In this document: positions 7,122 to 15,172 of the stretch, piece by piece
Position numbering within the stretch: the stretch's first letter is position 1
Layout of the letters: each line of letters begins with the position of its first letter
NCBI GenBank assembly: GCA_903960515.1
Contig: CAJCBL010000004.1
Location: 1 to 40,077 of the forward strand
Direction of reading: 5' to 3'
Length of the DNA: 40,077 bases
Origin: an uncultured Verrucomicrobiota bacterium
GTDB lineage: Bacteria; Verrucomicrobiota; Verrucomicrobiia; Opitutales; Opitutaceae
Translations under genes and position numbers: made by a program
The notes under the pieces: model-generated
The model's input: only the letters and a program-made list of their open reading frames with translations
The model's database searches: none
Told to the model about the DNA's origin: nothing

Positions 7122-8530
7122 AAATTGACGAAGCCGGATTTCGTGCCCTCCTCGACGAGCTCACCGATGAGAATACCCTGGCCTGCCGCGGCCTGCTGGG
7201 GATTTCCCATCTGGAGTTCACCTCCAAGGTACCGACGGCCGCCGTTTCGGTGGAAGCTCGGCCGGTTCTGCGCGTAAATCTGGAGTTCGTCCGGGCCCAT
7301 TGTCAGCGCGACTCCCACATCAAGGCCCTCCTGGTCCACGAGTTCCTGCACATCCTGCTACGGCACACTTTTGAGATCCGCCACATGACCCCAGCGATCA
7401 ATATCGCGCTGGATGCCGTCATAAACGCCATCATCCACCGGAAGCTGGGAGCAGATTATAGCAGCTTTATGAGCCGGTATTATGCTGCAGCCGAGGGTCC
7501 CGCGGTCTTGCTGCGCATGCGCGACAGCGCCGACCATGAGCATCATCTGCTCTCCCGGGGTGAACCGGTGCGCTTTGGCTTCGAGCCTGATCGAGCGCGA
7601 CTGGCCTCCATGAACTGGCTCGGGCAGGAGGGCTATGATCTCTGGAATGCGATCTACGCCGGCAGAGCCCTCCACGAGGATGTGCTGGAGTTCCTGAAGT
7701 CCAAGCGCATCGAGCAGTGGCAGACCACGCTGGCTAACGGCATTCCCATTTTCCTCGGCAATCACGCCGATGATGTCGTGTTTGATACAGACGATGTTCC
7801 CGACTATCTCGCCTCGCGATTGAAGGCTTCCGCCATGGAGTTGGCTGGTTCGGGTGTTCTGCCGGGGCACGCTATATGCAAGCCCGGCGACCGGTCGGTG
7901 CCTCCCGCACAAGGCCCGGCGGCCGCCGCCTGGGAACGCCTGACGCTCCAATTGCTGCGGCGCCTCGTGGTTCCCGATCGCCTCTCCAGCACCCGTGAAT
8001 TCCAGCCTGCCTGGGCCCACCTGCCGGTCCTGCACGCAGGCGACCGGCGGGGCTTGCTGCGGAGTCTTTGGAATCCGCTGGTCAGCGAGATGGTCTGGTC
8101 CACGCATCGATCACAGCCCCGCGGCAGTGTGGCGGTCTATCTAGATGTGAGCGGGTCGATGACCGAGGAACTCAAGGCTCTCGTAGCGCTGCTCCACCGC
8201 TTCGAACGACACCTCAGGCGCCCGTTTTGGGCCTTTGCAAACACGGTCGAACCCGCCCGCATCACAGGTGGCAGGCTGATCACCCGCTCCACGGGAGGCA
8301 CTTCAGTTGCTTGCGTCCTCGATCACCTGCGCCGAAGCCGCCCCGCCAAGGCCCTCATTATCACTGATGGCTTTGTGGAATCTCTTCGCTCCAACGACTA
8401 CGCCGTCCCCGGCACAAAAATCGAGGTATTGCTCACCGCCAAGGGAACCGAGACCGCGTTGCGTCCCTCGGGTTGGCCGGTCCACCGGCTGCCGTCCGTA
8501 TCCCGCGAGTCCACACGGGCAGTCCGATGA
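7118..8530 (+). CDS. DUF2201-type metallopeptidase-like / VWA domain protein
   Basis: A 470-residue two-domain protein. The N-terminal part carries the zinc-protease-like motif HEFLH (residues 74-78) in ALLVHEFLHILLRH, as in the putative metallopeptidase domain of the DUF2201 family. The C-terminal part is a VWA-like domain with the MIDAS motif DVSGSM (from residue 343) and a later STGGTS loop. Members of this family are regularly encoded beside MoxR ATPases, as here. The ATG at 7118 overlaps the stop of the preceding gene (ATGA). Whether it acts as a peptidase is not established. The ATPase probably acts on, or through, this protein. Confidence 0.85.
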   Translation: MKIDEAGFRALLDELTDENTLACRGLLGISHLEFTSKVPTAAVSVEARPVLRVNLEFVRAHCQRDSHIKALLVHEFLHILLRHTFEIRHMTPAINIALDAVINAIIHRKLGADYSSFMSRYYAAAEGPAVLLRMRDSADHEHHLLSRGEPVRFGFEPDRARLASMNWLGQEGYDLWNAIYAGRALHEDVLEFLKSKRIEQWQTTLANGIPIFLGNHADDVVFDTDDVPDYLASRLKASAMELAGSGVLPGHAICKPGDRSVPPAQGPAAAAWERLTLQLLRRLVVPDRLSSTREFQPAWAHLPVLHAGDRRGLLRSLWNPLVSEMVWSTHRSQPRGSVAVYLDVSGSMTEELKALVALLHRFERHLRRPFWAFANTVEPARITGGRLITRSTGGTSVACVLDHLRRSRPAKALIITDGFVESLRSNDYAVPGTKIEVLLTAKGTETALRPSGWPVHRLPSVSRESTRAVR

Positions 8531-8642
8531 TTGCGGTCCGCCAGGAACGGCGAACGACCAACCATGAACCCGAAATCGAATGCACTTGGCCGCCCCACCG
8601 TGTTTACCTATCAACTACCAGCCATTGCCCCAAGAACCTGAC

Positions 8643-9023
8643 ATGAAAAACACCGGCACAAAATCCGCAGCGCGCCGCCCGAATCCAGCCCGCAAATGGA
8701 CCGAGGTCTTCAGGCCGACTCGTGAGAAACAGCACTTTCTCCTGAAAGGGTCGCGAAGGCTCTGCTGCCATGCCTCCTGCTTCTGCGAGGAGAACCCCGA
8801 TTGGCTGCACACGGTGCGCGCCCTCAAGGAAGCCGGAGTGGTGGAGGATAGCTCCGAAACATCCTCTCCGATCAATGCCACCAGCTACGTATTCACCTAC
8901 TCGTTTCTGGGGGGCAAATTCACCACGGTCGGCGGCAACTATTGGGGTCTCCACGGAATCGTGTGGGTAGCCACGGTTATCGAACCCCGGAAGCCTCGAA
9001 ATGAGAACGACATGCGACACTAG
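8643..9023 (+). CDS. Unknown small protein
   Basis: A 126-residue protein if started at ATG 8643; the frame is open back to 8580, but the sequence after MKNTGTK looks more natural, with a basic N-terminal tail followed by a compact domain. It has three cysteines close together (LCCHASCFC), which might bind metal, and an aromatic/glycine-rich C-terminal half (YVFTYSFLGG, NYWGLHGIVWV). Not recognised. It follows the VWA gene by about 110 nt and its 3' end overlaps the next frame by 23 nt, so it could belong to the same transcript. Confidence 0.45.
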   Translation: MKNTGTKSAARRPNPARKWTEVFRPTREKQHFLLKGSRRLCCHASCFCEENPDWLHTVRALKEAGVVEDSSETSSPINATSYVFTYSFLGGKFTTVGGNYWGLHGIVWVATVIEPRKPRNENDMRH

Positions 9024-9711
9024 GGGGCACCACAACGCACAGGCCGGGCCAGTTTCACCCTTAGCTGCTCCGATTGAGGATGTTGCGACACATTCGAGAG
9101 AATCTACCCACAGCAAACCGGGAAGACCCAACTATTGGGGAGGGAAGCACGGAGCCTATGTGGAGGGAATCAAACCGCTGCGGCTCCTTTGCCATCTGCT
9201 TGGGCTGACACAACCGCGCCGGCTTCAAGGGGAGCTGCGCATTCCTACCCTTGAGGAGCTGAGGCTGGAGTTACTGGGCAGGAACACCGAGGAACCAGTC
9301 GCCCCGCAAGCTCCCTCTCGCTTGGGCGGTGAAAAGGCGGCCGCGGAATCCTCCAATGAGGATCAAGCTCCCGCTCCTGAAGATGAAGCACCGGTTTGCC
9401 CCTATTGCGGCCCCAAGCGCAACAACTGCGGGCATTTGTTTGCCCTCATTGATGAGACTTTTGCCACGGTGACCGGGCCTGCGGAGGAACTTTTCAATGA
9501 CCTGGCCTGCAGCGATGAGGACGAGGGAATCACCTCGGATGATGTCGACGACTTCATCAATGCCTGCGAAGCGTCCTGCGGGTGTTGCCTCCCCTACTAC
9601 AGCGAAGGCGGTCCCGGCATGTCCTCGCATGAGTATTGGTGCTGGTCCGATGACATTCCCAGAGATTTGGCCAAGCTTCGCGCCGAACTCGGCAAACGCC
9701 GCCGCAAATAG
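9001..9711 (+). CDS. Unknown Cys-rich zinc-ribbon-like protein
   Basis: A 236-residue acidic protein of unknown function. It has a zinc-ribbon-like knuckle, CPYCGPKRNNCGH (about residues 132-144), followed by LFALIDETF. A second Cys/His group lies near the C terminus (CEASCGCC, then HEYWCW). The first ~50 residues are low-complexity and may not be translated; a start further downstream is possible. The start at 9001 lies inside the end of the preceding gene. It is the last gene before repeat copy 2. Metal binding is inferred only from cysteine spacing. Confidence 0.5.
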   Translation: MRTTCDTRGHHNAQAGPVSPLAAPIEDVATHSRESTHSKPGRPNYWGGKHGAYVEGIKPLRLLCHLLGLTQPRRLQGELRIPTLEELRLELLGRNTEEPVAPQAPSRLGGEKAAAESSNEDQAPAPEDEAPVCPYCGPKRNNCGHLFALIDETFATVTGPAEELFNDLACSDEDEGITSDDVDDFINACEASCGCCLPYYSEGGPGMSSHEYWCWSDDIPRDLAKLRAELGKRRRK

Positions 9712-10326
9712 CCTTTGACGCTGGTCTCGCCGTAGGGCCGTCCGGACGACGGCCGATGGAGTGCGAGCCTCGCCGGCTGGCTCGACACCGCCTACCATCA
9801 ATCCGGTGAGTCGGGAACCGCCCCCGAGTGATGACAAACGTCCCAACGCCCCGCGCCAGAAACGGCAAGGCTAGCTGTCGGCTCTTCACAGCGGGCGCTT
9901 ATTGCCCACAGCGCCGACAACCAGCTTGCCGCAGACCCTACGCTCCGATGCGGGTTGGCGTCAAATCCCGCGATTCCCGCCGCTCACACTCAATCCCATC
10001 GGATACGAGAAGGTCGGTGTCGTAGTCATCTGATTGCATCGGCGGAACCGCTTCCGGCACCAACCGGTGTGCACCCCGCGACCCCATCATTGCTTGGGAC
10101 TCCCGATTCCCTGCGAGCCGCGCACCGGCGCGCCTCGCAGGCCCGACGGAACTGCGGCCCAAAACACCGGCACTCCTTCGCATGGAGCCCCGCAGGTAAG
10201 AATCCCTGTTCCGATCGCCGGTGCCCAATGATACTGCGCAAATTCTTCCAAAAGTAATTGGAAATTTGTTGCACAGCGAAACGACTTACCCCGACAATCA
10301 ACTACGTCCCACCACGCGGGTGAGAT
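9712..10326. other. Non-coding stretch holding repeat copy 2
   Basis: About 615 bp with no convincing gene. It carries repeat copy 2 (9849-10057) and the leader of the WYL regulator gene. Short frames on both strands lack recognisable products. Just before the WYL start the sequence GGGTGAG provides a plausible ribosome site. I see no clear promoter hexamers. Confidence 0.5.
9849..10057 (+). repeat. Direct repeat, copy 2 (~209 bp)
   Basis: Second copy of the repeat at 3062-3269, same orientation. The internal stem here is GCGGGC/GCCCAC with loop GCTTATT, weaker than the perfect stem of copy 1. The first ~24 bases and the block TTGCCCACAGCGCCGACAAC are identical or nearly so in both copies. 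Divergence between copies suggests an old duplication or independent acquisition. Confidence 0.8.
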
Positions 10327-11385
10327 ATGGTGCATTCCCCAAACACAGCCTCCTCACGGCGATCGTCAGGGCCCGCAGCCCTGCGCCGGATTCTGCACAT
10401 CAACTCCAGGCTTGCCGACGGCGGCCAGGTGTCGGCTGCAAAGCTGGCCGAGGAGCTTGAAGTCAGCGTTCGCACCATCAAGCGCGACATCGAAATCCTC
10501 CGTCATGAGCATGGTGCGGAGATCCTCTGGGAACCGGCTGCCGGCTCCTACTCCTGCACCAATGCAAGCGAACACCTCCCGCTCTTGCGCATTAGTGCGG
10601 ATGAAGCAATCGCGGTGGCGCTGGCTGGTCGCACCTTCTCGGCGTGGGGCGGCTCTCCTCTCGGCCGCGCCTTGAAAACGGCTCTTGGGAAAGTAGCCCA
10701 GGTTGTGGGCAATACGGTATCCATCCCAGCCACCACCGTCGCCGACTGCATCTTCCAGCCCGACGACCCCGCCGCCGATGCCACCGGGCGTCACCTCGGC
10801 CGACTGGTGGGAGCGATTCACCGGCGTCTTGCGGTGCGCATCGCCTATCGCAAGCCCGGCAGTGCTGCCGCCAAGGAGCGGCTGATCCATCCGCTGCACA
10901 TGGCGTACCTCGACCATGATTGGATGCTGGTGGCATTCGACCCCACCCACAACGATCTGCGCAACTTCCTCCTCACCAGGATCGAGGAACTGCACCACAC
11001 TGGCCGCCCGTTTCAGCCTCCTGCGAATTTTGATCCTAAGCAGCATCTCGCGGGAGCATTTGGTCGGCATGTCGGCGGCGGCCCATTGCGCGAGGTCCGA
11101 CTCCGCTTCGACGCCTACGCCGCCCCGTTCATCCGCGAGCGCCGCTGGCACCCCTCCCAGACCATCGAGGACGCCGCCAATAGCGAAATCGTGGTCTCGC
11201 TGCGGATCAGTCACCTGCTCGACGTTCAGCGCTGGGTGCTCTCCTGGGGAAGCCATGCAGAGGCTTTGGCTCCAAAGGAGTTACGCGACTCCATCGCCCA
11301 TGAAATTGTTGCCTTGAGCCCGCGTTACGCAACAGAGCCGTCCAGGCCGCAGCCGGTGGGACACTCCGTGGCGCACCCGTTGTAG
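10327..11385 (+). CDS. WYL-domain transcriptional regulator
   Basis: A 352-residue regulator with an N-terminal winged helix-turn-helix (about residues 18-75, with LAEELEVSVRTIKRDIEIL as recognition region), a central WYL domain (about 150-230, containing HPLHMAYLDHDWMLVAFD) and a C-terminal WCX-type dimerisation domain. WYL proteins bind small ligands or nucleic acid and frequently control phage-defence genes. A GGGTGAG site precedes the ATG. It lies upstream of the preQ0 and Dpd operons on the same strand, separated by one unknown gene, and could regulate them; no operator could be identified. It might equally belong to the preceding metK-MoxR module. Confidence 0.85.
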   Translation: MVHSPNTASSRRSSGPAALRRILHINSRLADGGQVSAAKLAEELEVSVRTIKRDIEILRHEHGAEILWEPAAGSYSCTNASEHLPLLRISADEAIAVALAGRTFSAWGGSPLGRALKTALGKVAQVVGNTVSIPATTVADCIFQPDDPAADATGRHLGRLVGAIHRRLAVRIAYRKPGSAAAKERLIHPLHMAYLDHDWMLVAFDPTHNDLRNFLLTRIEELHHTGRPFQPPANFDPKQHLAGAFGRHVGGGPLREVRLRFDAYAAPFIRERRWHPSQTIEDAANSEIVVSLRISHLLDVQRWVLSWGSHAEALAPKELRDSIAHEIVALSPRYATEPSRPQPVGHSVAHPL

Positions 11386-11404
11386 TATTCTTCCTACCAT
11401 AACT

Positions 11405-11962
11405 ATGCACGTTCCCCAAAACAATCGCTACGAGTTCATGGTCTGGAATCAGACACGCTTCACGAAGGGCGCCTTCGCCAAGGCGATGAATGCCGCCCCG
11501 ATCAAGGATCAAGCGTTGCTCACGGAGTCCTACATGATGACTACTGGGGACAGGGGATCCCTCATCGTTGATGAAGTCATGAACGATGGCGACGCGTACA
11601 AGCGGAAGAAAGAGGGCGACCTCTGGATCTACGGGCGCCTCTCGGTGCTCCGGGAGTTTTCGCTCAAAGGTACTTTTCTGACGGTGGCTGCGGTCGCACG
11701 TCTCGCACTCGCCCAGAAGACATACCTACGGATTTCGCGCAAATTGGACGGGAAGGTCTTCGAAGTCGCTTTGCTTAGCGATTGGCCGGAGGGATCGCGC
11801 AAGTTCTGTGCCGCAGTCCACCGCGTCGGTTCCTGCATCGCGCCGCTGAATCCTGAACCCCCGGCGGCCTACAATATGCCGAAGGATCAATTCACGATCG
11901 TCAGTCAATCGCGCTCGACCGAACTCAAGGATCTCTTGAATGCCTTGGCCTCCACCGGCTAG
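11405..11962 (+). CDS. Unknown protein downstream of WYL regulator
   Basis: A 185-residue soluble protein without a motif I recognise. It is mixed alpha/beta in character, with a basic region (AYKRKKEGD) near residue 60 and a hydrophobic helix-like stretch (GTFLTVAAVARLALAQ) around residues 80-95 that is too short and polar to be a clear membrane segment. It starts 19 nt after the WYL gene on the same strand and is probably cotranscribed with it. No function is assigned. Confidence 0.55.
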   Translation: MHVPQNNRYEFMVWNQTRFTKGAFAKAMNAAPIKDQALLTESYMMTTGDRGSLIVDEVMNDGDAYKRKKEGDLWIYGRLSVLREFSLKGTFLTVAAVARLALAQKTYLRISRKLDGKVFEVALLSDWPEGSRKFCAAVHRVGSCIAPLNPEPPAAYNMPKDQFTIVSQSRSTELKDLLNALASTG

Positions 11963-12259
11963 CCCTTCATCCCGCGTGCGGCCAAAACCCGTCGCAGCAC
12001 CCCACAGATCTGGATGGTTTGATCTCTAGTCCCGAAGAAAGCTGAATACTACATGTACAACAATCCGCTCCGGAGAAGAATCCCCGTCACCCGATGCCCT
12101 CCAAATGGGAGCAGAGGACCAGGAACGTCGGTGCCAAAGTCGAGGTCGAGAGGAATGCGTCTGCTGCGCTGGAGCATCGGGTCGGGGTTGGCGTGTTTCG
12201 AAATGACGCAGAATTGACCTGTCACAAACCAGGGAAATCTGCATAGAATTTGCGATCCG

Positions 12260-12967
12260 ATGAACGTCGTCCTGATCTACTCTGGAGGCCTCGACAGCAC
12301 GGTCCTCCTCTATCACCTTCGAAATGAGGGACATGAGGTGAGAACACTTACTGTGGACTATGGCCAGCGCCATGTCCGTGAAATCGAGAGTGCTGGGCGA
12401 ATCGCCGAACGTCTCGGGTGCGAACATCGACTCGCGGACCTCCGTTCCATAACCTCGCTTCTCGGCGGCAGTAGTCTTACGTCGACCGAAGTTCAGGTTC
12501 CAGATGGGCACTACGCTGAGGAGACCATGAAAGCGACAGTCGTTCCAAATCGGAACATGATCATGCTGTCCGTGGCTGCCGGTTGGGCGATCGCGTCGAA
12601 GTGTGACGCCGTTGCCTTCGCGGCGCACAGCGGAGACCATGCAATTTACCCTGACTGTCGATCGGAGTTTGCCGATGCTCTCGCGGCGGCGATACGCTTG
12701 GCAGACTGGCATGAGGTCACACTGATCCGGCCTTTCGTGGCTCTGACCAAAGCTGAGATTGTGAAGAAGGGGGCGGCACTAGGAGTACAATTTGCGGACA
12801 CCTGGTCCTGCTACAAGGGGGGGGCGCTGCATTGTGGAAGGTGTGGTACGTGCATCGAGCGCCGGGAAGCCTTCCAATTGGCAGGAGTCGATGACCCAAC
12901 AGCCTATGCGCCCACGGCGCCAGGACTTGACGAACTCATTCTCAACAATTGGAGACTCCAGCCGTGA
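12260..12967 (+). CDS. queC: 7-cyano-7-deazaguanine synthase QueC
   Basis: Last step of preQ0 synthesis: converts 7-carboxy-7-deazaguanine with ATP and ammonia to preQ0. The 235-residue protein has the PP-loop ATP pyrophosphatase motif SGGLDST (residues 8-14), VPNRNM, a [10 protein letters not shown] substrate segment and the C-terminal zinc site [15 protein letters not shown] (C, then CxxCxxC). It is the first gene of a four-gene preQ0 operon and overlaps queD by four bases (GTGA). Upstream, TAGAAT at 12244-12249 could be a -10 element, but no good -35 is visible at normal spacing. No preQ1 riboswitch is seen. Being inside a Dpd island, it probably supplies preQ0 for DNA rather than only for tRNA queuosine. 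Confidence 0.95.
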   Translation: MNVVLIYSGGLDSTVLLYHLRNEGHEVRTLTVDYGQRHVREIESAGRIAERLGCEHRLADLRSITSLLGGSSLTSTEVQVPDGHYAEETMKATVVPNRNMIMLSVAAGWAIASKCDAVAFAAHSGDHAIYPDCRSEFADALAAAIRLADWHEVTLIRPFVALTKAEIVKKGAALGVQFADTWSCYKGGALHCGRCGTCIERREAFQLAGVDDPTAYAPTAPGLDELILNNWRLQP

Positions 12968-13416
12968 TCACGTGCAGAAAGACTTACGCTGACATCCCCT
13001 TCGCCCACCGACAGAACCATCATGACGGCCATTGCGCCCTGATCCACGGTCACAATTGGGGGATTACGGTCACATTCGGATGTATCCGACCTGACGATAA
13101 CGGTTTTGTGATCGATTTCGGGAAGCTGAAATTCCTTCGGCAGTGGATTGAGAAAAACCTTGATCACGCCTGCCTTTTCAATGCCGACGATCCGATTCGC
13201 GAGCAATTGGTCGCCGCAGAGCCAACTGTTTGGAAATGCTATATAGTTGAGAACTGCTCATGTGAAGGGTTGGCTCAACACCTCTTCTCTATATTCGATC
13301 CAATGGTCCGAGAGCACAGTGGCGGCCGGGTTTGGGTTCTCTCCGTTGAGGTTCACGAAGACGCAAGAAACTCCGCCCTGTTCGCGCCTCCCTCTTCTTC
13401 CGTGACATTGGAATGA
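12964..13416 (+). CDS. queD: 6-carboxy-5,6,7,8-tetrahydropterin synthase QueD
   Basis: Converts dihydroneopterin triphosphate to 6-carboxytetrahydropterin in the second step of preQ0 synthesis. The 150-residue protein has the zinc/catalytic cluster in [20 protein letters not shown] (zinc histidines, the catalytic Cys of GHC, and HGH), followed by VIDFGKLK and LDHACLFN, typical of the QueD/PTPS family. GTG at 12964 is chosen: it overlaps the queC stop (GTGA) and has GGAG nine bases upstream; a TTG at 12949 is the alternative. The 3' end overlaps queE by ATGA. The usual C-terminal PTSENLA-like box appears as ENCSCEGLA, a small deviation. Confidence 0.92.
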   Translation: MITCRKTYADIPFAHRQNHHDGHCALIHGHNWGITVTFGCIRPDDNGFVIDFGKLKFLRQWIEKNLDHACLFNADDPIREQLVAAEPTVWKCYIVENCSCEGLAQHLFSIFDPMVREHSGGRVWVLSVEVHEDARNSALFAPPSSSVTLE

Positions 13417-14093
13417 CTAGCCTAGCCATCTACGAATCGTTTTTTTCGTGGCAGGGGGAAGGTTACCACATGGGGAAGGCTGCGTTCTTCATCCGAACAT
13501 TCGGTTGCCCGCTGCAATGTCCCTGGTGCGACTCTGCTGGCACTTGGCATCCGGACTGGGTGCCCGATAGTGTCGAGCGAATGCCTGTGGGCGAGTTGGC
13601 TGCCCGTGCCAAAATGACAAAGGCTGAATTCGTTGTGGTTACTGGTGGGGAACCGACCATTCACGATCTTCGTCCGCTCACCAAGGCCATTGCCCTCATC
13701 GGGTTGCCGACACATCTTGAAACTGCTGGGTCGTTTGAAATCCGAGGCGACTTTCAGTGGGTAACGGTGAGCCCAAAATGGGCAAAACCACCTCTGCCCG
13801 AGAACCTGCAAAGTGCAAACGAGATCAAACTCATCATTGAGAACGAACACTCGATTGACTGCTGGCTTCCTAAAATCGAGCCATACCTTTCTGGGCAGCC
13901 GGTGTGGCTTCATCCTGAGTGGTCGCAGCGCGCTAATCCCCGAGTCCTTTCCGCAATCTCCATTGCCGTTAAACAACGCGGATCGCCGTTCCGAGCAGGT
14001 TACCAATTGCATCGGATCTTCAACGTCGACGCCTTGGATACAGGGGCCCGCCCCACCGTACCTATCGGCGGCCACCAACGCCTAGGGTTCTGA
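13413..14093 (+). CDS. queE: 7-carboxy-7-deazaguanine synthase QueE
   Basis: Radical-SAM enzyme that rearranges 6-carboxytetrahydropterin to 7-carboxy-7-deazaguanine, the third step to preQ0. The 226-residue protein begins with the QueE-type N terminus ([20 protein letters not shown]) and has the cluster-binding motif [10 protein letters not shown], with spacing CxxxCxxC, near residues 32-39, then [13 protein letters not shown] with the GGEP motif of radical-SAM proteins. It starts on ATGA overlapping queD, and its stop TGA shares one base with the folE2 ATG. Translation of the four genes is thus coupled. The enzyme needs SAM; the island also carries a SAM synthetase, though in a separate module. 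Confidence 0.92.
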   Translation: MTSLAIYESFFSWQGEGYHMGKAAFFIRTFGCPLQCPWCDSAGTWHPDWVPDSVERMPVGELAARAKMTKAEFVVVTGGEPTIHDLRPLTKAIALIGLPTHLETAGSFEIRGDFQWVTVSPKWAKPPLPENLQSANEIKLIIENEHSIDCWLPKIEPYLSGQPVWLHPEWSQRANPRVLSAISIAVKQRGSPFRAGYQLHRIFNVDALDTGARPTVPIGGHQRLGF

Positions 14094-14962
14094 TGTTCGA
14101 AATAGATCGCAAGCTTGCTCCAGAACATCTCGACAGCGAGCACACTGACATTGATCCTCAATTTCTCCCCTTCCCTATGAAAGACGTTCAACGCAAAACG
14201 GATAGCCGCGGCATACACATCGATCAGGTTGGCGTAAGCGGATTGCGCTACCCTATTACGGTTCTCGACCGGGAGAACAAGGCCCAGCACACTGTCGGGC
14301 GGTTCAGTTTCTCGGTGGATTTGCCCCATAATTTCAAAGGCACCCACATGAGCCGTTTCGTCGAGGTGCTCAACAAACACCACGGCGAGATTACCCTGCG
14401 CACGATGCCTGAAATTCTCGTGGAGTTGCAGGCAAAGCTCGAATCGGAACGAACCCACATCGTTGTCGAATTCCCTTACTTCATCACTAAAGCTGCCCCC
14501 GTATCCGGATCGAAGGCGTTGGTCGACCTCAACTGCGCATTCATTGCCGAATCGAATGGCAAAGAGCAGGACTTTCTCCTGCGGGTCGAGGTTCCGGTTA
14601 CGAGCCTCTGCCCTTGCTCCAAAGAAATCAGCGATTACGGCGCTCACAACCAGCGCGGCTTTGTGACCATTACAGTACGGACCAAGAAGGACCGAGATGG
14701 ATGGCAGTTCGTGTGGATTGAGGAGTTAGTTGAAATCGCAGAGAAATCAGCTTCCGCCCCCATCTATGCACTTTTGAAACGGACTGATGAGCGCCATGTG
14801 ACCATGCAGGCATACGATAATCCCGTCTTTGTCGAAGACATCGTCCGGAATGCCGCGGGTTTCCTCAAGGAGGACAAGCGTATTGCTTGGTTCGAAGTTC
14901 GGGCGGTGAACCAGGAAAGCATCCATAACCACGAGGCATTCGCTGTCGTGCGAAGCCATTGA
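14093..14962 (+). CDS. folE2: GTP cyclohydrolase FolE2 (type IB)
   Basis: Catalyses the first step, GTP to dihydroneopterin triphosphate. The 289-residue protein has the FolE2 signature VPVTSLCPCSKEIS followed by DYGAHNQRG, plus the N-terminal segment PMKDVQRKTDSRGIHIDQVG and a C-terminal ESIHNHEAF. These distinguish it from QueF, another T-fold enzyme, and from the zinc-dependent FolE (GCH1) that dpd clusters can carry. It completes a self-contained GTP-to-preQ0 pathway with queC, queD and queE. Members of the IB family can use metals other than zinc, so supply could continue under zinc limitation. The 210 bp downstream, before dpdE, hold no gene. Confidence 0.93.
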   Translation: MFEIDRKLAPEHLDSEHTDIDPQFLPFPMKDVQRKTDSRGIHIDQVGVSGLRYPITVLDRENKAQHTVGRFSFSVDLPHNFKGTHMSRFVEVLNKHHGEITLRTMPEILVELQAKLESERTHIVVEFPYFITKAAPVSGSKALVDLNCAFIAESNGKEQDFLLRVEVPVTSLCPCSKEISDYGAHNQRGFVTITVRTKKDRDGWQFVWIEELVEIAEKSASAPIYALLKRTDERHVTMQAYDNPVFVEDIVRNAAGFLKEDKRIAWFEVRAVNQESIHNHEAFAVVRSH

Positions 14963-15172
14963 GTTGTCGCTCCAGCTTTTCCTCCGACAGGTTGGTTATA
15001 GTATCTAAAGTGAGCGCATCCGATCAGCCTGTACGCCCGTTGCCGATGGACAGAGACGGTCGTTTGCAGCCGGTCGGCAACCGGGCACTGCGTGCAGGCC
15101 TCAGGTTTTTATTGCGAGCATCTCCTGCATCAACTCCGGCGGTAGCGTTTTCGTGGTCGATCCCACCATCCA

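Noticed and set aside
11963-12259. preQ1/preQ0 riboswitch before queC.
   Set aside because: I could not find the short C-rich/A-rich pseudoknot pattern of preQ1 riboswitches or any other known class here.
12026-12712. A minus-strand frame of 228 codons upstream of and across queC.
   Set aside because: It overlaps the conserved N-terminal PP-loop region of queC and shows no family features.
14093-14962. QueF (preQ0 reductase) as the identity of the T-fold gene.
   Set aside because: The CPCSKEIS...GAHNQRG motif and the N-terminal segment fit FolE2, and the pathway otherwise lacks a GTP cyclohydrolase.
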